Of a DNA stretch of 64,000 bases, positions 62,819 to 64,000 are shown piece after piece. Origin of the DNA: Bacillus_BD oryzisoli_A. GTDB taxonomy: Bacteria; Bacillota; Bacilli; Bacillales; Cytobacillaceae. Made by a program: the position numbers and the translations under genes. The notes beneath the pieces were generated by a model. That model did not search any database and was not told the origin of the DNA. It saw only the letters and a list, made by a program, of their open reading frames with translations. Every line of letters begins with the position of its first letter. Position 1 is the first letter of the stretch. The stretch lies in NCBI RefSeq assembly GCF_043641075.1, contig NZ_JBHZRC010000009.1:62001-126000 (forward strand). Reading direction: 5' to 3'.

Positions 62819-64000
62819 TTGATTATGACCAATTATTCGGAAATTAAAGATCAGTTAATTTTACCGTATCAACTAATAAAAATTTCTATATTTGAAGAAA
62901 CAAAATATCTTTTTGAAGATCGGCCAAATATTTTAGAAAAATGGTACAAGGAAGCCTATCAAATGACTGAGGATGAAGTAAGAAATCAATATCCTCCTGT
63001 CGGTATGAGTCCGAGTTTTAAAGCTTTATATCTTTTTCTTACCGAAGGCTTATATTTTCAAAAGCATATTACAAAAAGCATGATTAAGGAAGCTGTTTTG
63101 AAACACTCGGACACCATTTACGCTACCGTATCGAGTTTTTTATATAGTGAATTCCTTGAAGATGTCACTCTCAGTTTGAACGAAAAAACGATTGACCATA
63201 CCATGGAACAGGATTATCTATATACCAGTATGGATAATGACTACCATATGATACGGAATATTGTAGCTAAAAAGAAAGAATTTAAAGAAAGGGGTGCGGG
63301 GCAATTGGCTGCTGATCTAATTGATAACAAAGGCAACTTTAGAGGAATGGCCGAACTCCGCCCCACTCAAACAACGCAGATTGCATTGAAGGAAGATCAA
63401 GAAGATCTTTGGATGAGGTTGGTAGATTCAGCTTATAATTCTTTGGATGAATGGACAGCTGATTTATTTGATTTGATTACCTATCTATGGCTAGTAACAC
63501 CTAAAAACAACGAAGGATATATTGAATTTCATAGTAATGATGCTTTGCGATTAAGGCAAATACAGGACTCTGAGAAAAATGCAAAAGAGTTGGTAATTAG
63601 AGAACGGGATCGTTTTAATATCATGAAAAGGGTTGTAGCTTTATCAAGCATGTGGGTGTCATTGAGTGAAGGGAAAGTTATCACTCAAGAGGATAAACAA
63701 TATGATTTCCAAGATTTTAAGCGAATGTTTGATATTGGAGCTATACGTGTGGCCTATGACAAGAATACAGGTGAAGCACAAGGGGTCTATGCGTTACAAA
63801 TTAAACCCACAGCCCTACTCACTCCTTTAATTAGTGCCTCAAGTCAAATGATTGGGTTATTACATCTTAAAGTTTTTCAATATAGCCATCAGACACAAAA
63901 AGAGCATAAACGGCTGCTACGATACATTGATCGACAATGGAAAATGCGAATTCGACTAAAATCAAAATTGACTCAACCGTTTAAAATATCAACTTTATTA
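62819..64000 (+). CDS. Large plasmid protein, incomplete at the window end
   Basis: At least 393 residues, open to the last base. The TTG at 62819 is 6 bases after AGGAGGG; an in-frame ATG at 62825 is the alternative. Soluble; DQLILPYQLIKISIFEETKY near the start, YLFLTEGLYFQKHITKSMIK, LSSMWVSLSEGKVITQED later, and a basic helix near the end (HKRLLRYIDRQWKMRIRLKS). No clear catalytic motif. Its place beside the origin and an RHH regulator suggests a role in replication or maintenance. Family not identified. Confidence 0.7.
   Translation, partial: MIMTNYSEIKDQLILPYQLIKISIFEETKYLFEDRPNILEKWYKEAYQMTEDEVRNQYPPVGMSPSFKALYLFLTEGLYFQKHITKSMIKEAVLKHSDTIYATVSSFLYSEFLEDVTLSLNEKTIDHTMEQDYLYTSMDNDYHMIRNIVAKKKEFKERGAGQLAADLIDNKGNFRGMAELRPTQTTQIALKEDQEDLWMRLVDSAYNSLDEWTADLFDLITYLWLVTPKNNEGYIEFHSNDALRLRQIQDSEKNAKELVIRERDRFNIMKRVVALSSMWVSLSEGKVITQEDKQYDFQDFKRMFDIGAIRVAYDKNTGEAQGVYALQIKPTALLTPLISASSQMIGLLHLKVFQYSHQTQKEHKRLLRYIDRQWKMRIRLKSKLTQPFKISTLL

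Overview
The window is about 64 kb of AT-rich DNA that reads as part of a large, probably conjugative plasmid of an endospore-forming Bacillaceae host (Bacillus/Priestia-like). The evidence is strong AGGAGG-type ribosome sites, an RsfA-type sporulation regulator, a Tcp/ICEBs1-type Gram-positive conjugation apparatus, a primase-like replication protein beside an iteron-rich region, and many insertion-sequence scars. No rRNA or tRNA gene was seen.

Layout. 1-9 kb is sparse accessory DNA: a DoxX-like membrane protein, a truncated IS1182-type transposase, a lone receiver-domain response regulator, two unusual lipoproteins (a YVTN beta-propeller and an internally duplicated one), and a mercury-type merR killed by a one-base frameshift in front of an intact MerR-type promoter. 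9-14 kb holds a double-HTH protein divergent from a tyrosine recombinase, recombinase/resolvase/ligase fragments and a split zinc-ribbon-repeat protein. 14-28 kb is the leading-region-like module: VWA + MoxR ATPase + a possible DUF6744 protein, a CoiA-like nuclease, a membrane J-domain protein, then RadC, a RecB/Cas4-like nuclease, SSB, a CHC2 zinc-finger protein and a RecT/Bet annealase. 28-31 kb is IS200/IS605-type debris, including a chimera that captured part of a conjugation-region gene. 31-37 kb is a complete arsenic operon (arsR-arsB-arsC-arsD-arsA-phosphatase-HesB-like). 37-56 kb is the conjugation region: coupling ATPase, S1-domain protein, replication-relaxation family protein, RusA-like nuclease, lytic transglycosylase/M23 hydrolase, VirB6-like, VirB4-like, TcpE, TcpD, TcpC and small proteins. 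57-59 kb is a quinol-dependent nitric oxide reductase. 59.8-64 kb is the replication region: Rep/primase-like protein, about 1 kb of iterons, an RHH protein and a large unknown protein running off the window.

Most notable signal. Two minus-strand operons, the VWA/MoxR operon and the RecT/SSB/nuclease operon, start with the same layout: a sigma-A-like promoter, a 165-178 nt structured RNA with matching blocks and apparent covariation, about 47 nt of spacer, an intrinsic terminator, then the ribosome site of the first gene. Further intrinsic terminators sit just upstream of later genes in the same operons (before the MoxR, VWA, RadC and RecT genes). This looks like a plasmid regulon controlled by transcription attenuation or processive antitermination through an RNA leader that I cannot assign to a known class.

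How the genes may work together (inference): the nuclease, RecT, SSB, CoiA-like and RadC proteins would process or anneal incoming single-stranded plasmid DNA, the Tcp-type machine would export it, and the arsenic and NO-reductase genes are cargo. Functions are inferred from motifs read by eye; no database search was possible.
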